From Gillisella vitis (GTDB taxonomy: Bacteria; Pseudomonadota; Alphaproteobacteria; Rhizobiales; Rhizobiaceae): 64,000 bases of DNA. The notes under the pieces were generated by a model, which was not told the origin of the DNA, did no database searches, and was given only the letters and a program-made list of their open reading frames with translations. The stretch spans positions 682,001-746,000 of the forward strand of contig NZ_CP056047.1 in the NCBI RefSeq assembly GCF_021559775.1, in the 5' to 3' direction. This document shows, piece after piece, positions 23,053 through 32,402 of this stretch. The position numbers and the translations under genes were made by a program. The stretch's first letter is position 1; the number at the start of each line of letters is the position of its first letter.

Positions 23053-24468
23053 GTGTTCCGGGTCAACTCTCTCACCCTTCGCGTCCTGCTGTCAGCCACT
23101 CTCTGGTATATCATCGCGCTGGTCACCATGGCTGTGGTGATTTCGGCGCTGTATCGACAGGGGGCAGAGCGCTCCTTCAACGATCTGTTGCGCGCCCAGC
23201 TCTATAATGTCGTCAATTCCGTCACGGTCGGCGATGGTGAAAGCCTGTCTGGCAGTCCGGCGCTCGGTGATCTCAGGTTTTCGCAGCCCGGAACCGGCTG
23301 GTACTGGCTGGTCGAACCGCTCGGTTCCTTCAACGCAGCGCCGCTGGCCTCCACCTCGCTGGGGCTGACCAATCTGCCGGTGCCGAGCTTCGAGGAAAGC
23401 CCGTTCGACCAGAATTACGAGCGTTTTTACGGCATGACCGACAGTTTCGGCAACCGGCTGCGGATCGCCGAGACCGAGGTTATCCTGGACGAATCCGGCC
23501 GTGCGGCGCGGTTCCGGGTGTCGGGCAATCTGAAAGTGGTGGAAGACGAAATCACCGGATTTTCCCACCGGCTTTACGCCGTTCTGGCGATGTTCGGGGT
23601 CGGCGGCCTGTTGGTCAATGCCGTTACCATTATCTTCGGCCTGAAGCCGCTGGATCGGGCGCGTCGGGCGCTTGAGCGCATCAGGGGCGGCGAGGCTGAG
23701 CGGATCGAGGGAGAGTTCCCCCGCGAAATCGAGCCATTGGCCAATGAAATCAACGCTCTGATCGATAGCAACCACCGCATTGTCGAGCGCGCCCGCATGC
23801 AGGTCGGCAATCTCGCCCACTCGCTGAAGACCCCGATTGCCGTGCTGCTCAATGAGGCGCGGGTGCTTGATCCACCGCATGGCGAGGTCATCAAGGCTCA
23901 GGCGTCCGCCATGCAGAGCCAGGTCGGCACCTATCTCAACCGTGCCCGCATTGCTGCCCAGCGCGAATCGGTGCTGTCTCGCGCTGAGGTGGAACCCGTT
24001 CTGGAGCGCCTGGTACGGGTGATGCGCAAGCTCAATCCGGACAAGCAGTTCGAGGTTCACCTGGAGAGCCAAGCCTCGGGGCAAGGCCTGGTTCTGGCGA
24101 TGGAAAGCCAGGATCTCGAGGAAATCCTTGGCAATCTCCTGGAAAATGCTGCCCGGCACTCAGAAACCACTGTTACGGTGACGGCCCGGATCGCGCCGAC
24201 CGGCGAGGTTGGGCTCGATCCGGGTCGTAGGGCCTGGCTGGAAATCATCGTCGAGGATGACGGCCCGGGCCTTGACCCGGACCAGATCGGCGAGGCGCTG
24301 AAGCGCGGTCGCCGGCTGGACGAAAGCAAGCCCGGGACCGGGCTAGGCCTGTCGATTGTCAAGGAAATAACCTCGGAATACCAGGGCAAGCTTGGCCTGT
24401 CGCGCGGCGTCAATGGGGGGCTGCTGGCCAGGCTGGTTTTACCGGCCCTGTCGCGGGACGGAGCGTGA
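23053..24468 (+). CDS. feuQ: Sensor histidine kinase FeuQ
   Basis: The 471-residue membrane kinase starts with GTG directly after the feuP stop. It has a transmembrane helix at about residues 13-34, a periplasmic sensor region, a second helix near 175-196, a HAMP-like stretch and the dimerisation helix with phospho-acceptor H256 in NLAHSLKTP. The ATPase part shows the N box ENAARHS, G1 DDGPGLD and G2 GTGLGLSIV. It should phosphorylate FeuP, with the periplasmic FeuN-like protein as likely inhibitor. Confidence 0.88.
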   Translation: MFRVNSLTLRVLLSATLWYIIALVTMAVVISALYRQGAERSFNDLLRAQLYNVVNSVTVGDGESLSGSPALGDLRFSQPGTGWYWLVEPLGSFNAAPLASTSLGLTNLPVPSFEESPFDQNYERFYGMTDSFGNRLRIAETEVILDESGRAARFRVSGNLKVVEDEITGFSHRLYAVLAMFGVGGLLVNAVTIIFGLKPLDRARRALERIRGGEAERIEGEFPREIEPLANEINALIDSNHRIVERARMQVGNLAHSLKTPIAVLLNEARVLDPPHGEVIKAQASAMQSQVGTYLNRARIAAQRESVLSRAEVEPVLERLVRVMRKLNPDKQFEVHLESQASGQGLVLAMESQDLEEILGNLLENAARHSETTVTVTARIAPTGEVGLDPGRRAWLEIIVEDDGPGLDPDQIGEALKRGRRLDESKPGTGLGLSIVKEITSEYQGKLGLSRGVNGGLLARLVLPALSRDGA

Positions 24469-24699
24469 GGTGGCTTTGGCGCCAGATGATGTCTGCCAGT
24501 GGATGTCGGATTGAAAAGCCGAATTCGGATTTTTCCTGACACGCTCCAGTTTAACAAATGTCAAGTTGGCAAACTCTATGGCAGGGATCGAAATGGCGGC
24601 TTGCAAAGTCGTGCGGTGTCGGGCTTATCATAAGAAACTACAGCAACGTGTGGTTTGCCCACAAAATGTCATGAAAAACAGAATTTGGAATTGCAGGCT

Positions 24700-25119
24700 A
24701 TGAGGAAGATCAGCACCGGTTTTGCATTTGGCCTGCTGGGCTGCGCCTTGGCACTGACCTCCTGCAAGACGACCGGTGGCAGCACCGGCTTGCTTGGCAA
24801 ATCCACCACTTCAAGCTCGCTCTATCTCAACGCGCTGCAGGGCGGCATTGTGTCGCGGACCGGTGCTGAACTGGACAACAGCCAGAAGCAGCGGGCACTG
24901 GCGGCCGAATATCAGGCCCTGGAAGTGGCCCCCGGCGGCCAGACCGTGACATGGCGCGATGACGATGTTTCCGGCGAAGTGGTGGCCGCAGCCCCTTATC
25001 AGGTGGGCAATCAGAACTGCCGCCAATATCGCCACAAGGTAACGGTCGATGGCAAGACGGTGGAGGCACGCGGCGTCGCCTGCCGCAATGAAGACGGGAC
25101 ATGGACACCTCTGACCTGA
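24700..25119 (+). CDS. Surface lipoprotein, 17-kDa antigen-like family
   Basis: The 139-residue product has a lipoprotein signal peptide with lipobox LTSC (Cys at about residue 22) and a C-terminal domain with EYQALEVAPGG, ending in CRQYRHKVTVDGKTVEARGVACR and EDGTWTPL. This matches the Rickettsia 17-kDa surface antigen / RT0821 family found in many rhizobia. It should sit in the outer membrane. ATG 24700 gives the proper signal peptide; the upstream extension lacks one. Function is unknown. Confidence 0.8.
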   Translation: MRKISTGFAFGLLGCALALTSCKTTGGSTGLLGKSTTSSSLYLNALQGGIVSRTGAELDNSQKQRALAAEYQALEVAPGGQTVTWRDDDVSGEVVAAAPYQVGNQNCRQYRHKVTVDGKTVEARGVACRNEDGTWTPLT

Positions 25120-25149
25120 ATCACATCATCGCGGGTCGATGCAGCTTCC

Positions 25150-25167
25150 CCTTGACTTAAGTCAAGG
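25150..25167. promoter_or_regulatory. FNR/FixK-like palindrome upstream of ccmI
   Basis: The perfect 18-base palindrome CCTTGACTTAAGTCAAGG contains TTGAC-N4-GTCAA, a fit to the CRP/FNR-family pattern TTGAY-N4-RTCAA used by FixK and FnrN. It lies 190 bases before the cytochrome c maturation operon, whose need rises at low oxygen. It could also be a terminator of the preceding lipoprotein gene; there is no T-run. Confidence 0.5.
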
Positions 25168-25256
25168 CTGATGGAAGGTCGGTTGTTTAAAACGTCATCA
25201 GTTGCACGATAGTATGGACGGCGTTCCAAAACGTCATGGAACCCTTCGGGTTCGGA

Positions 25257-25340
25257 GCATTTCCAGGAAAAGTGTAAAACGGTTTTCCGTCCGGAAATGC
25301 GTACAAAAAAGAGATAGAGCATTTCAGCGTTTCGCTGAAA
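25257..25340. repeat. Hairpin-bearing intergenic element before ccmI
   Basis: GCATTTCC (25257-25264) and GGAAAA (25266-25271) pair with TTTTCC (25283-25288) and GGAAATGC (25293-25300). A second hairpin TTTCAGCG (25322-25329) / CGCTGAAA (25333-25340) follows, 16 bases before ccmI. The sequence resembles short elements widely repeated between rhizobial genes; only one copy is in this window. Confidence 0.45.
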
Positions 25341-25356
25341 GACTCTAGGGAGCCTT

Positions 25357-26505
25357 ATGCTGTTCTGGGTTGAAATTGCTGTTCTGACCTTTGCCGTTGC
25401 GGCAGCCTTTCTGTTGCCACTGACGCGAGCGCAGCAGCGTGGCGAGCGCGAGACCCGCGATGGTGCGATGGCCGTCTATCGTGATCAATTGCAGGAACTG
25501 GAGCGTGACCGGGCGGGCGGGTTGATTTCCGCCGAGCAGGTGGACTATGCCCGCGCCGAGATTGCCCGCCGCCTTCTGGCCGCCGATAAGGGTGATGAAA
25601 CTCAGGCGGTCAAAAGTGCGCCTCGCAAAACCTCGCGCAATGGTCTGGCGCAGGCCCTCGTTGTTCTGCTGGTGCCAGCAGTCGGCCTTGGGCTTTATCT
25701 TGCGCTCGGCAGTCCCGGCCTGCCATCACAGCCTTTGCAGGCCCGGTTGGAAAATCCCGGCAATGACATGAGCCTGTTGATTGCCCAGGCTGAGCGCCAT
25801 CTGATGCAAAAGCCTGAAGACGGCGCGGGTTGGGATGTGCTGGCCCCGATCTATCTGCAACAAAACCGCATGGGCGAGGCGGAACTGGCCTTTCGCAACG
25901 CTATCCGGTTGAAGGGCGCCAGCCCCGAGCGGCTCAACGGGCTTGGCGAAGCGCTGATTGCCCAGAGCGACGGCGTGGTGACGGATGCGGCCCGCGATCT
26001 GTTTTCGCAATCCGTGGCGCTGAACCGCGACAATCCGCGTGCCGCCTATTATCTGGCGCTGGCGTTGGAGCAATCCGGCAAACGCGACGAGGCGCTGGCC
26101 GCCTTTAAGGCGATTGCGGCCCAATCCCCGCCCAATGCGCCGTGGCTGCCGCTGGTCGCCCGCCATATCGCCCGTAATGGTGCGGATGCTGCTGCAATGC
26201 CTGCACCCCTTGGAAATCCGGATGCTGCCACCGTGGCCGCAGCCCAGGGCTTGCCGGACGGCGACCGTCAGGCGATGATAAAGGGCATGGTTGAAAGCCT
26301 GGATGCCAAGCTGAAAGCCGATCCGAATAATTTTGAAGGCTGGGTGCGGCTGGTGCGCTCCTATACGGTGTTGAAGGACAACCAGCGGGCGCTCGAAGCT
26401 TTGAAAGCCGGGTTAAAGACATTCCCAGCCGAGGGGGAGCAAGGCAAGCAGCTGATCGCCATGGCGCAGCAATTGGGATTGCCGGTTGAGGAGGCGCTGA
26501 AATGA
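25357..26505 (+). CDS. ccmI: Cytochrome c maturation protein CcmI (CycH)
   Basis: The 382-residue protein has two membrane helices (about residues 2-22 and 94-115) around a cytoplasmic loop holding [20 protein letters not shown], and a periplasmic TPR-rich C-terminal part (repeats around [20 protein letters not shown] and [20 protein letters not shown]). This is the CcmI/CycH plan: it holds apocytochrome c and passes it to the heme ligase. It overlaps ccmE by four bases (ATGA), opening a four-gene operon. Confidence 0.92.
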   Translation: MLFWVEIAVLTFAVAAAFLLPLTRAQQRGERETRDGAMAVYRDQLQELERDRAGGLISAEQVDYARAEIARRLLAADKGDETQAVKSAPRKTSRNGLAQALVVLLVPAVGLGLYLALGSPGLPSQPLQARLENPGNDMSLLIAQAERHLMQKPEDGAGWDVLAPIYLQQNRMGEAELAFRNAIRLKGASPERLNGLGEALIAQSDGVVTDAARDLFSQSVALNRDNPRAAYYLALALEQSGKRDEALAAFKAIAAQSPPNAPWLPLVARHIARNGADAAAMPAPLGNPDAATVAAAQGLPDGDRQAMIKGMVESLDAKLKADPNNFEGWVRLVRSYTVLKDNQRALEALKAGLKTFPAEGEQGKQLIAMAQQLGLPVEEALK

Positions 26506-26951
26506 CCCGCAAGCAGAAACGTCTGGCCGTCATCGCCGGGGGCGTCGGTTTCATCATGGTGGCCGTGTTGCTGGTTCTGTTCGCTTTCGGCCAGTCGATC
26601 GCCTATTTCTATATGCCCTCCGATCTCGCCAAGACGCCGGTTGGTCCTGGCACCCGCATCCGGCTGGGCGGACTGGTGGCGGAAGGCTCGGTCAAACGCG
26701 ACACCGGCTCCACTGTCAGTTTTGCCGTGACCGATGGCACGGCCACGGTGCCGGTGACCTATACCGGCATTCTGCCGGATCTGTTTCGTGAAGGGCAGGG
26801 CGTGGTGACGGAGGGCGTGTTTGGCGCTGGCGGCACGCTGTTTGATGCCGATACGGTTCTGGCCAAGCACGACGAGAATTACATGCCGAAGGAAGTTGCC
26901 GACCGGATGAAGAAGGACGGCGTCTGGAAGGGCGAGGGAGAGGCGAAATGA
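26502..26951 (+). CDS. ccmE: Periplasmic heme chaperone CcmE (CycJ)
   Basis: The 149-residue protein has an N-terminal signal anchor ([20 protein letters not shown]) and an OB-fold domain with [15 protein letters not shown] and [14 protein letters not shown]. The heme-linking His lies in AKHDENYMP, with the conserved Tyr four residues on. It carries heme to CcmF. Coupled by ATGA overlaps to ccmI and ccmF. The length is normal for the family. Confidence 0.95.
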   Translation: MTRKQKRLAVIAGGVGFIMVAVLLVLFAFGQSIAYFYMPSDLAKTPVGPGTRIRLGGLVAEGSVKRDTGSTVSFAVTDGTATVPVTYTGILPDLFREGQGVVTEGVFGAGGTLFDADTVLAKHDENYMPKEVADRMKKDGVWKGEGEAK

Positions 26952-28951
26952 TCATTGAGATCGGCCATTATGCGCTGGTGCTGGCGCTGGCCGCCGCACT
27001 CCTGCTCTCGGTCCTGCCGATGCTGGGCGCCCGCAGAGGCGATACCGCCATGATGCAGACGGCGGTTACCGGTACCTATGCGCTGTTTGCGCTGGTGCTG
27101 TTTGCCTTTGGGGTGCTGGCTTATGCCTATCTGGTCTCGGATTTCTCGCTGCTGAATGCCTATCAGAATTCCCATTCGCTGATGCCCGCCATCTATCGTT
27201 TCTCGGCGGTCTGGGGCAATCACGAGGGATCGATGATGCTGTGGCTGTTGATCCTGACGCTGTTTTCGGCGCTGGTCGCCCTGTTCGGCAGCAATCTGCC
27301 CGACCGGCTGAAAGCCAATGTGCTCGGCGTTCAGGCCTGGATTTCCACGGCCTTCATCCTGTTCATCCTGATCACCTCCAATCCCTTCATCCGCCTCAAT
27401 CCGGCCCCTGCTGAGGGGCAGGATCTCAATCCGGTTTTGCAGGACCCCGGCCTCGCCATTCATCCGCCGCTGCTTTATCTCGGCTATGTCGGCTTCTCCG
27501 TCTGTTTTTCCTTTGCCATCGCCGCCCTGATCGACGGGCGGATCGATGCCGCCTGGGCGCGCTGGGTCAGGCCCTGGACGCTGGCGGCCTGGACCTTCCT
27601 GACGGCGGGCATCGCCATGGGCTCCTACTGGGCCTATTACGAGCTGGGTTGGGGCGGCTGGTGGTTCTGGGACCCGGTTGAGAACGCCTCCTTCATGCCC
27701 TGGCTGGCAGGCACTGCGCTGTTGCATTCGGCGCTGGTGATGGAAAAGCGTGATGCCCTGAAAATCTGGACGGTGCTGCTCGCCATCCTCACCTTCTCGC
27801 TGTCGCTGCTTGGCACATTCCTGGTGCGATCCGGCGTATTGACCTCGGTGCATGCTTTTGCCACCGATCCAAGCCGGGGAATTTTCATTCTCGCCATCCT
27901 TATCCTGTTTATCGGCGGCGCGCTGTTCCTGTTCATGCTGCGGGCTCCGCATCTGAAGGCGGGCGGATTGTTTCAACCGATTTCGCGCGAAGGCGCGCTG
28001 GTGCTGAACAATCTGATCCTGACAGTGTCTACCGCGACGGTGCTGATCGGCACGCTCTATCCGCTGTTGCTGGAAACCCTGACCGGTGAGAAGATCTCGG
28101 TCGGCGCACCCTTCTTTAACCTGACCTTCGGCCTATTGATGATCCCGCTCCTCGTCGCTGTTCCATTCGGGCCGATGCTGGCCTGGAAGCGCGGTGATCT
28201 GCTGGGGGCGCTGCAACGGCTCTATCTGGCAGCGGCACTGGCCTTTCTGGCCGGACTTGTGTTCTATTATCTCCAGAATGGCGGCCCGGTTCTGTCCGTG
28301 CTGGGGCTTGCTGCAGGCTTTTTCCTGATGTTCGGTGCGCTGGCCGATCTTGCTTTTCGTTCGGCTTTCGGCAAGCAGACGGCAAGCGTCGCCTTCCGCC
28401 GGTTGATCGGTCTGCCGCGCTCGGCTTTCGGCACGGCGCTCGCGCATTTTGGCCTCGGCGTCACTGTGTTGGGCATTGTTGCTGTCACCACGTTTGAGAG
28501 TGAAATGGTGGTGGAGATGAAGCCCGGTCAGACCGTGGAGGCCGGGGGCTTTTCCCTGACCTATGACGGGCTGCGTTCTGCCAAGGGACCGAATTATACC
28601 GAGGATCGTGGTCATTTCACCATCCGGCGCGGTGGGGTCTCCGAGGGGGATGTGTGGTCGTCGAAGCGGCTTTATACGGCAAGACGCATGCCGACCACCG
28701 AGGCGGGTATCCGCAGTTTCGGCTTCAGCCAGCTCTACGTCTCGCTCGGCGATGCCATGGCCGACGGCGGCATGGTGGTGCGAATCTGGTGGAAGCCTTG
28801 GATTCTCTGCATCTGGGGCGGGGCGCTGGTGATGATGATCGGCGGCTTCGTCTCGCTCTCCGACCGGCGTTTGCGCGTCGGTGCTCCAAACCGCAAGGCA
28901 AAGGCAGTGGCGGCCAATGGTGCCGTCAAGGGCCTGGAGGCGGCGGAATGA
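26948..28951 (+). CDS. ccmF: Heme ligase subunit CcmF (CycK)
   Basis: The 667-residue membrane protein has many hydrophobic helices and the tryptophan-rich heme-handling motif [19 protein letters not shown], with conserved His residues such as the one in [11 protein letters not shown]. It joins heme from CcmE to apocytochrome c together with CcmH and CcmI. The last periplasmic domain (after about residue 500) is followed by a C-terminal helix. ATG 26948 overlaps the ccmE stop and its own stop overlaps ccmH. Confidence 0.95.
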   Translation: MIIEIGHYALVLALAAALLLSVLPMLGARRGDTAMMQTAVTGTYALFALVLFAFGVLAYAYLVSDFSLLNAYQNSHSLMPAIYRFSAVWGNHEGSMMLWLLILTLFSALVALFGSNLPDRLKANVLGVQAWISTAFILFILITSNPFIRLNPAPAEGQDLNPVLQDPGLAIHPPLLYLGYVGFSVCFSFAIAALIDGRIDAAWARWVRPWTLAAWTFLTAGIAMGSYWAYYELGWGGWWFWDPVENASFMPWLAGTALLHSALVMEKRDALKIWTVLLAILTFSLSLLGTFLVRSGVLTSVHAFATDPSRGIFILAILILFIGGALFLFMLRAPHLKAGGLFQPISREGALVLNNLILTVSTATVLIGTLYPLLLETLTGEKISVGAPFFNLTFGLLMIPLLVAVPFGPMLAWKRGDLLGALQRLYLAAALAFLAGLVFYYLQNGGPVLSVLGLAAGFFLMFGALADLAFRSAFGKQTASVAFRRLIGLPRSAFGTALAHFGLGVTVLGIVAVTTFESEMVVEMKPGQTVEAGGFSLTYDGLRSAKGPNYTEDRGHFTIRRGGVSEGDVWSSKRLYTARRMPTTEAGIRSFGFSQLYVSLGDAMADGGMVVRIWWKPWILCIWGGALVMMIGGFVSLSDRRLRVGAPNRKAKAVAANGAVKGLEAAE

Positions 28952-29406
28952 GGGAGCTTTTTGCCATCTTCCTCGGCTTCTGGCTATTGTTGGTCCAGCC
29001 CGCCTTTGCCGTCAATCCCGATGAAATGCTGAAAGACCCGGCCTTGGAGGCCCGCGCCCGTCACCTGTCGGCGCAATTGCGTTGTATGGTCTGCCAGAAC
29101 CAGTCCATCGATGACAGCAATGCCGAACTGGCCCGCGACCTCAGGATTCTGGTGCGTGAACGGATCGTCAAGGGCGATAGCGATGATGATGTCATCCGCT
29201 ATCTGGTGTCGCGCTATGGTGAATTCGTGCTGCTGAAACCACGATTGACGTCAGAGACCTTGCTTCTGTGGGGCGCACCGGGCTTGCTTTTGGTGGTAGG
29301 CGCAGGGGTAGCCTTTGCCTATAGCCGCCGCCGCAGGCGCGTGGCTGCGGCAGAGCCGTTGAGTGCGGATGAAGAGGCGCGATTGAAGAGGCTCTTGGAA
29401 GACTAG
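28948..29406 (+). CDS. ccmH: Cytochrome c maturation protein CcmH (CycL)
   Basis: The 152-residue protein has a signal peptide ([18 protein letters not shown]), the thioredox motif RCMVCQNQS with the CxxC pair, [14 protein letters not shown], and a C-terminal membrane helix ([21 protein letters not shown]) with an Arg-rich stop. It keeps apocytochrome cysteines reduced for heme attachment. ATG 28948 overlaps the ccmF stop; the frame extends upstream only as a shadow of ccmF. Confidence 0.94.
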   Translation: MRELFAIFLGFWLLLVQPAFAVNPDEMLKDPALEARARHLSAQLRCMVCQNQSIDDSNAELARDLRILVRERIVKGDSDDDVIRYLVSRYGEFVLLKPRLTSETLLLWGAPGLLLVVGAGVAFAYSRRRRRVAAAEPLSADEEARLKRLLED

Positions 29407-29463
29407 GGCGGTTCCCACGAAAACCGGCAGGGTTTAGCCGCAGAACGCAAGGATATGTCCCCA

Positions 29464-29754
29464 TCAGAAAAGCGGGATCTCGATCGTTGTGGGGTGATCG
29501 CTCGCCACGCCACTCACGCCTTGACGATAAACATGGTTGGGAAGCGGGGCTGGCACGCGCTTGGCGAAAGTTGTGCGCATGAAAAGCATGACTCGACGAT
29601 CGGTTATCGCGTTACCGGTTGATTTTTCCATATAGATCTTTGCGGGACGTCCTTTGGCGTCTGTTACCAAACGAATGGCGCCAATCTCCTTGTGCGGGGC
29701 GGCTGCGCAGCCGGTCAGTATTGCCGCGAATAAACAGAGTGGAATACGATGCAT
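29464..29754 (-). CDS. Small lipoprotein with TonB-like C-terminal fold
   Basis: The 96-residue product has a lipoprotein signal (MHRIPLCLFAAILTGCAAA, Cys at 16). The mature part (AIRLVTDAKGRPAKIYMEKS, then TGNAITDRRV and the end TTIEIPLF) resembles the C-terminal domain of TonB-like proteins (pattern V.D..G....V..SSG...LD). It is encoded opposite to ccm and degP, ending 57 bases from ccmH. GGGGA lies before the ATG. The family match is weak; no function is assigned. Confidence 0.6.
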   Translation of the reverse strand: MHRIPLCLFAAILTGCAAAPHKEIGAIRLVTDAKGRPAKIYMEKSTGNAITDRRVMLFMRTTFAKRVPAPLPNHVYRQGVSGVASDHPTTIEIPLF

Positions 29755-29994
29755 AGAAATCCCCGGATCGGCTCAGGATGAGTAAAGGCCGTCCAAACTT
29801 TATCAAGCGCCCGTCATCGAACCTATTGAAAAACCTTTCCGGCGCGTAAATTTCCGCATTACCAACTTTTCATGTTCCGGACAGTTCGTTGTAACGTGAT
29901 CCATCCTATATCTGTGTCATCCACCGCCTGAAGCCGGGTCGCTCCGGTCTTCGCACGATACGATGCCAACCAGAACAAGATAAGGTAGAGATCC

Positions 29995-31545
29995 ATGTCG
30001 AAATCCTTCCATAATCGCTCCGTTACCTCCAGGCTGCGGGCAGGTACCGCGGCAGGGCTGGCGGCCCTGATGCTGGCGGGTGCCGTGACGGTAACGCCTG
30101 CGCTGGCCGCGCCCGTCGAGGTTCAGGCGCCGCAGGTGCCAAGCTTTGCCGATCTGGTCAGTGCCGTTTCGCCCGCCGTCGTCTCCATCCGCGTCAAATC
30201 GGATGTGCAGCAGGCCTCCGAGGACGGCAGCAATTTCTCCTTCAATGGTCGTGACTTCGACCAGCTTCCCGATCCGCTGAAGCGCTTCTTTAAGGAATGG
30301 GGCATGCCAGGCCCCGGCGGTCCGGGTGGTCCAGGAAGCCCCAAGGGTGGCCCGCATGCCGAGCGTCATGGCAAGCTTCGTCCGATTGCCCAAGGGTCGG
30401 GCTTTTTCATCTCCGAGGACGGTTATGTCGTGACCAACAATCACGTGGTTTCCGATGGCCAGGCCTATACGGTGGTGATGAATGACGGCACCGAATATGA
30501 TGCCAAACTGGTCGGTAAGGACCCGCGCACTGACCTCGCCGTTTTGAAGGTCGATCAGCCGACCAAGAAATTCACCTATGTCGAATGGGCGCAAGACGAG
30601 AAGATCCGCGTTGGTGACTGGGTCGTGGCCGTCGGCAATCCCTTCGGTCTCGGCGGAACCGTGACCTCGGGCATCGTCTCGGCCTTTGGCCGCGATATCG
30701 GCTCCGGTCCTTATGACGATTACATCCAGATCGACGCACCGGTAAACCGAGGTAATTCGGGTGGACCGGACTTCAACCTCAGCGGCAAGGTGGTCGGGAT
30801 CAACACGGCGATCTTCTCGCCGTCGGGCGGTAGCGTCGGCATCGCCTTCGCTATTCCGGCGGCGACTGCCAAGGATGTCGTTGCTGAATTGATCAAGCAT
30901 GGCTCAGTGCAGCGCGGCTGGCTTGGCGTGCAGATCCAGCCCGTCACCAAGGATATCGCCGAATCGCTCGGTCTGGCCGATGCCAAGGGCGCACTGGTGG
31001 CTGAGCCGCAAACCGGTTCTCCCGGTGAAAAGGCCGGTATCAAGCAGGGCGACGTGATTACCGCTGTGAATGGCGATCCGGTCAAGGACCCGCGTGACCT
31101 CGCCAAGCGCATTGCTGCCTTCCCGCCCAATACCAAGGTCGATATTTCTATCTGGCGCAATGGCAAGCCGACTGCCGTCAAGGTCGATCTCGGCACCTTG
31201 CCTGCTGAAAAGGATACGGCCAGCAGTGATGAGGATCAGGGCGCGCCCGAGCAGAACGCACCGGCCACCGAGCAGGCGCTTGCCAATCTCGGAGTCACTG
31301 TCCAGCGTGCCGATGACGGCAAAGGCCTGACGATCACCAATGTCGATCCGGATTCCGACGCTGCCGACAAGGGGCTGAAGACCGGCCAGAAGATCACGTC
31401 CGTTAACAACCAGCAGGTCTCCAGCGCCGCCGAGGTCAAGAAGATCCTTGATCAGGCCAAGAAGGACGGTCGCACCAAGGCGCTCTTCCAGGTGGAAACC
31501 GACAATGGCAGCCGCTTCATCGCCCTGCCGATCAACCAGGGCTGA
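29995..31545 (+). CDS. degP: Periplasmic serine protease DegP/HtrA
   Basis: The 516-residue protein has a signal peptide ending near ALAAPV, a Gly/Pro-rich insert in the LA-loop region (GGPGGPGSPKGG), the trypsin-like domain with catalytic His (VTNNHVV), Asp (TDLAVLKV) and Ser (RGNSGGP), and two PDZ domains (about residues 300-390 and 425-510). It degrades or refolds misfolded envelope proteins. In rhizobia degP1 follows the ccm genes, as here. A two-component pair lies directly downstream and may sense envelope stress. Confidence 0.94.
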   Translation: MSKSFHNRSVTSRLRAGTAAGLAALMLAGAVTVTPALAAPVEVQAPQVPSFADLVSAVSPAVVSIRVKSDVQQASEDGSNFSFNGRDFDQLPDPLKRFFKEWGMPGPGGPGGPGSPKGGPHAERHGKLRPIAQGSGFFISEDGYVVTNNHVVSDGQAYTVVMNDGTEYDAKLVGKDPRTDLAVLKVDQPTKKFTYVEWAQDEKIRVGDWVVAVGNPFGLGGTVTSGIVSAFGRDIGSGPYDDYIQIDAPVNRGNSGGPDFNLSGKVVGINTAIFSPSGGSVGIAFAIPAATAKDVVAELIKHGSVQRGWLGVQIQPVTKDIAESLGLADAKGALVAEPQTGSPGEKAGIKQGDVITAVNGDPVKDPRDLAKRIAAFPPNTKVDISIWRNGKPTAVKVDLGTLPAEKDTASSDEDQGAPEQNAPATEQALANLGVTVQRADDGKGLTITNVDPDSDAADKGLKTGQKITSVNNQQVSSAAEVKKILDQAKKDGRTKALFQVETDNGSRFIALPINQG

Positions 31546-31715
31546 TGATCAGGCCTCTGGCGGCGGCTGGACCATTTCAGTCGCCGCCAAATCTTCCGGC
31601 AGGATGTGTTTTCGTGAACGAAGAGGCGCAGATCATGGCATTCGGGACGGGACAAAGCATGGAAACCGGTAAAACAGGCTGTGCATCGGGCAATGCGGGC
31701 ACTAATGTCGCACGC

Positions 31716-32393
31716 ATGAAAATACTTGTGATCGAAGACGATCTTGAAGCCGCCGCTTACATGACCAAGGCCTTCCGCGAGGCGGGGATCATGGCCGACC
31801 ACGCCAGCGATGGCGAGGCGGGCCTGTTCATGGGTTGCGAAAATACCTATGATGTGATGATCATCGACCGGATGCTGCCGCGCCGCGATGGCTTGTCGGT
31901 GATATCAGAATTGCGCAAGCGCAGTATCAATACGCCGGTGCTGATCCTGTCGGCGCTTGGCCAGGTGGATGACCGGGTGACCGGCCTTCGCGCTGGTGGC
32001 GACGATTACCTGCCCAAGCCCTATGCTTTTTCCGAGCTTCTGGCCCGGGTCGAAGTGCTGGGGCGACGCAAGGGGACGCCGGAACAGGACATGATTTACC
32101 GGGTCGGTGATCTGGAGCTGGACCGCCTGTCCCACGAAGTGCGCCGGGCGGGCAAGGAAATCCTGCTCCAGCCCCGCGAATTCCGCCTGCTGGAATATCT
32201 GATGAAGAATGCCGGGCAGGTGGTGACACGCACCATGCTACTGGAACATGTCTGGGACTATCATTTCGATCCGCAGACCAATGTCATCGACGTGCATGTG
32301 TCGCGGCTGCGCTCCAAGATCGAAAAGGATTTCGACCGGCCGCTGCTGAAGACGGTGCGCGGTGCCGGCTATATGATCAAAGACGAAAGCTGA
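31716..32393 (+). CDS. Response regulator, OmpR family
   Basis: The 225-residue regulator begins MKILVIEDD at ATG 31716, with phospho-acceptor D51 (IIDRMLPRRDG), Lys in PKPYAFSE and a winged-helix output domain (LQPREFRLLEYLMKNAGQVV, TNVIDVHVSRLRSKIE). The frame stays open back to 31545, and an ATG at 31635 has GAAGAGG upstream, so a 27-residue extension is possible; the shorter start gives a standard receiver. The cognate kinase follows after nine bases. The target genes are unknown; degP is a plausible one. Confidence 0.85.
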   Translation: MKILVIEDDLEAAAYMTKAFREAGIMADHASDGEAGLFMGCENTYDVMIIDRMLPRRDGLSVISELRKRSINTPVLILSALGQVDDRVTGLRAGGDDYLPKPYAFSELLARVEVLGRRKGTPEQDMIYRVGDLELDRLSHEVRRAGKEILLQPREFRLLEYLMKNAGQVVTRTMLLEHVWDYHFDPQTNVIDVHVSRLRSKIEKDFDRPLLKTVRGAGYMIKDES

Positions 32394-32402
32394 CGAACCC
32401 TG

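Noticed and set aside
30750..30770. DegP with Asp after GNSGGP as a sign of inactivity
   Set aside because: The catalytic Ser and surrounding GNSGGP are intact; the next residue varies among family members.
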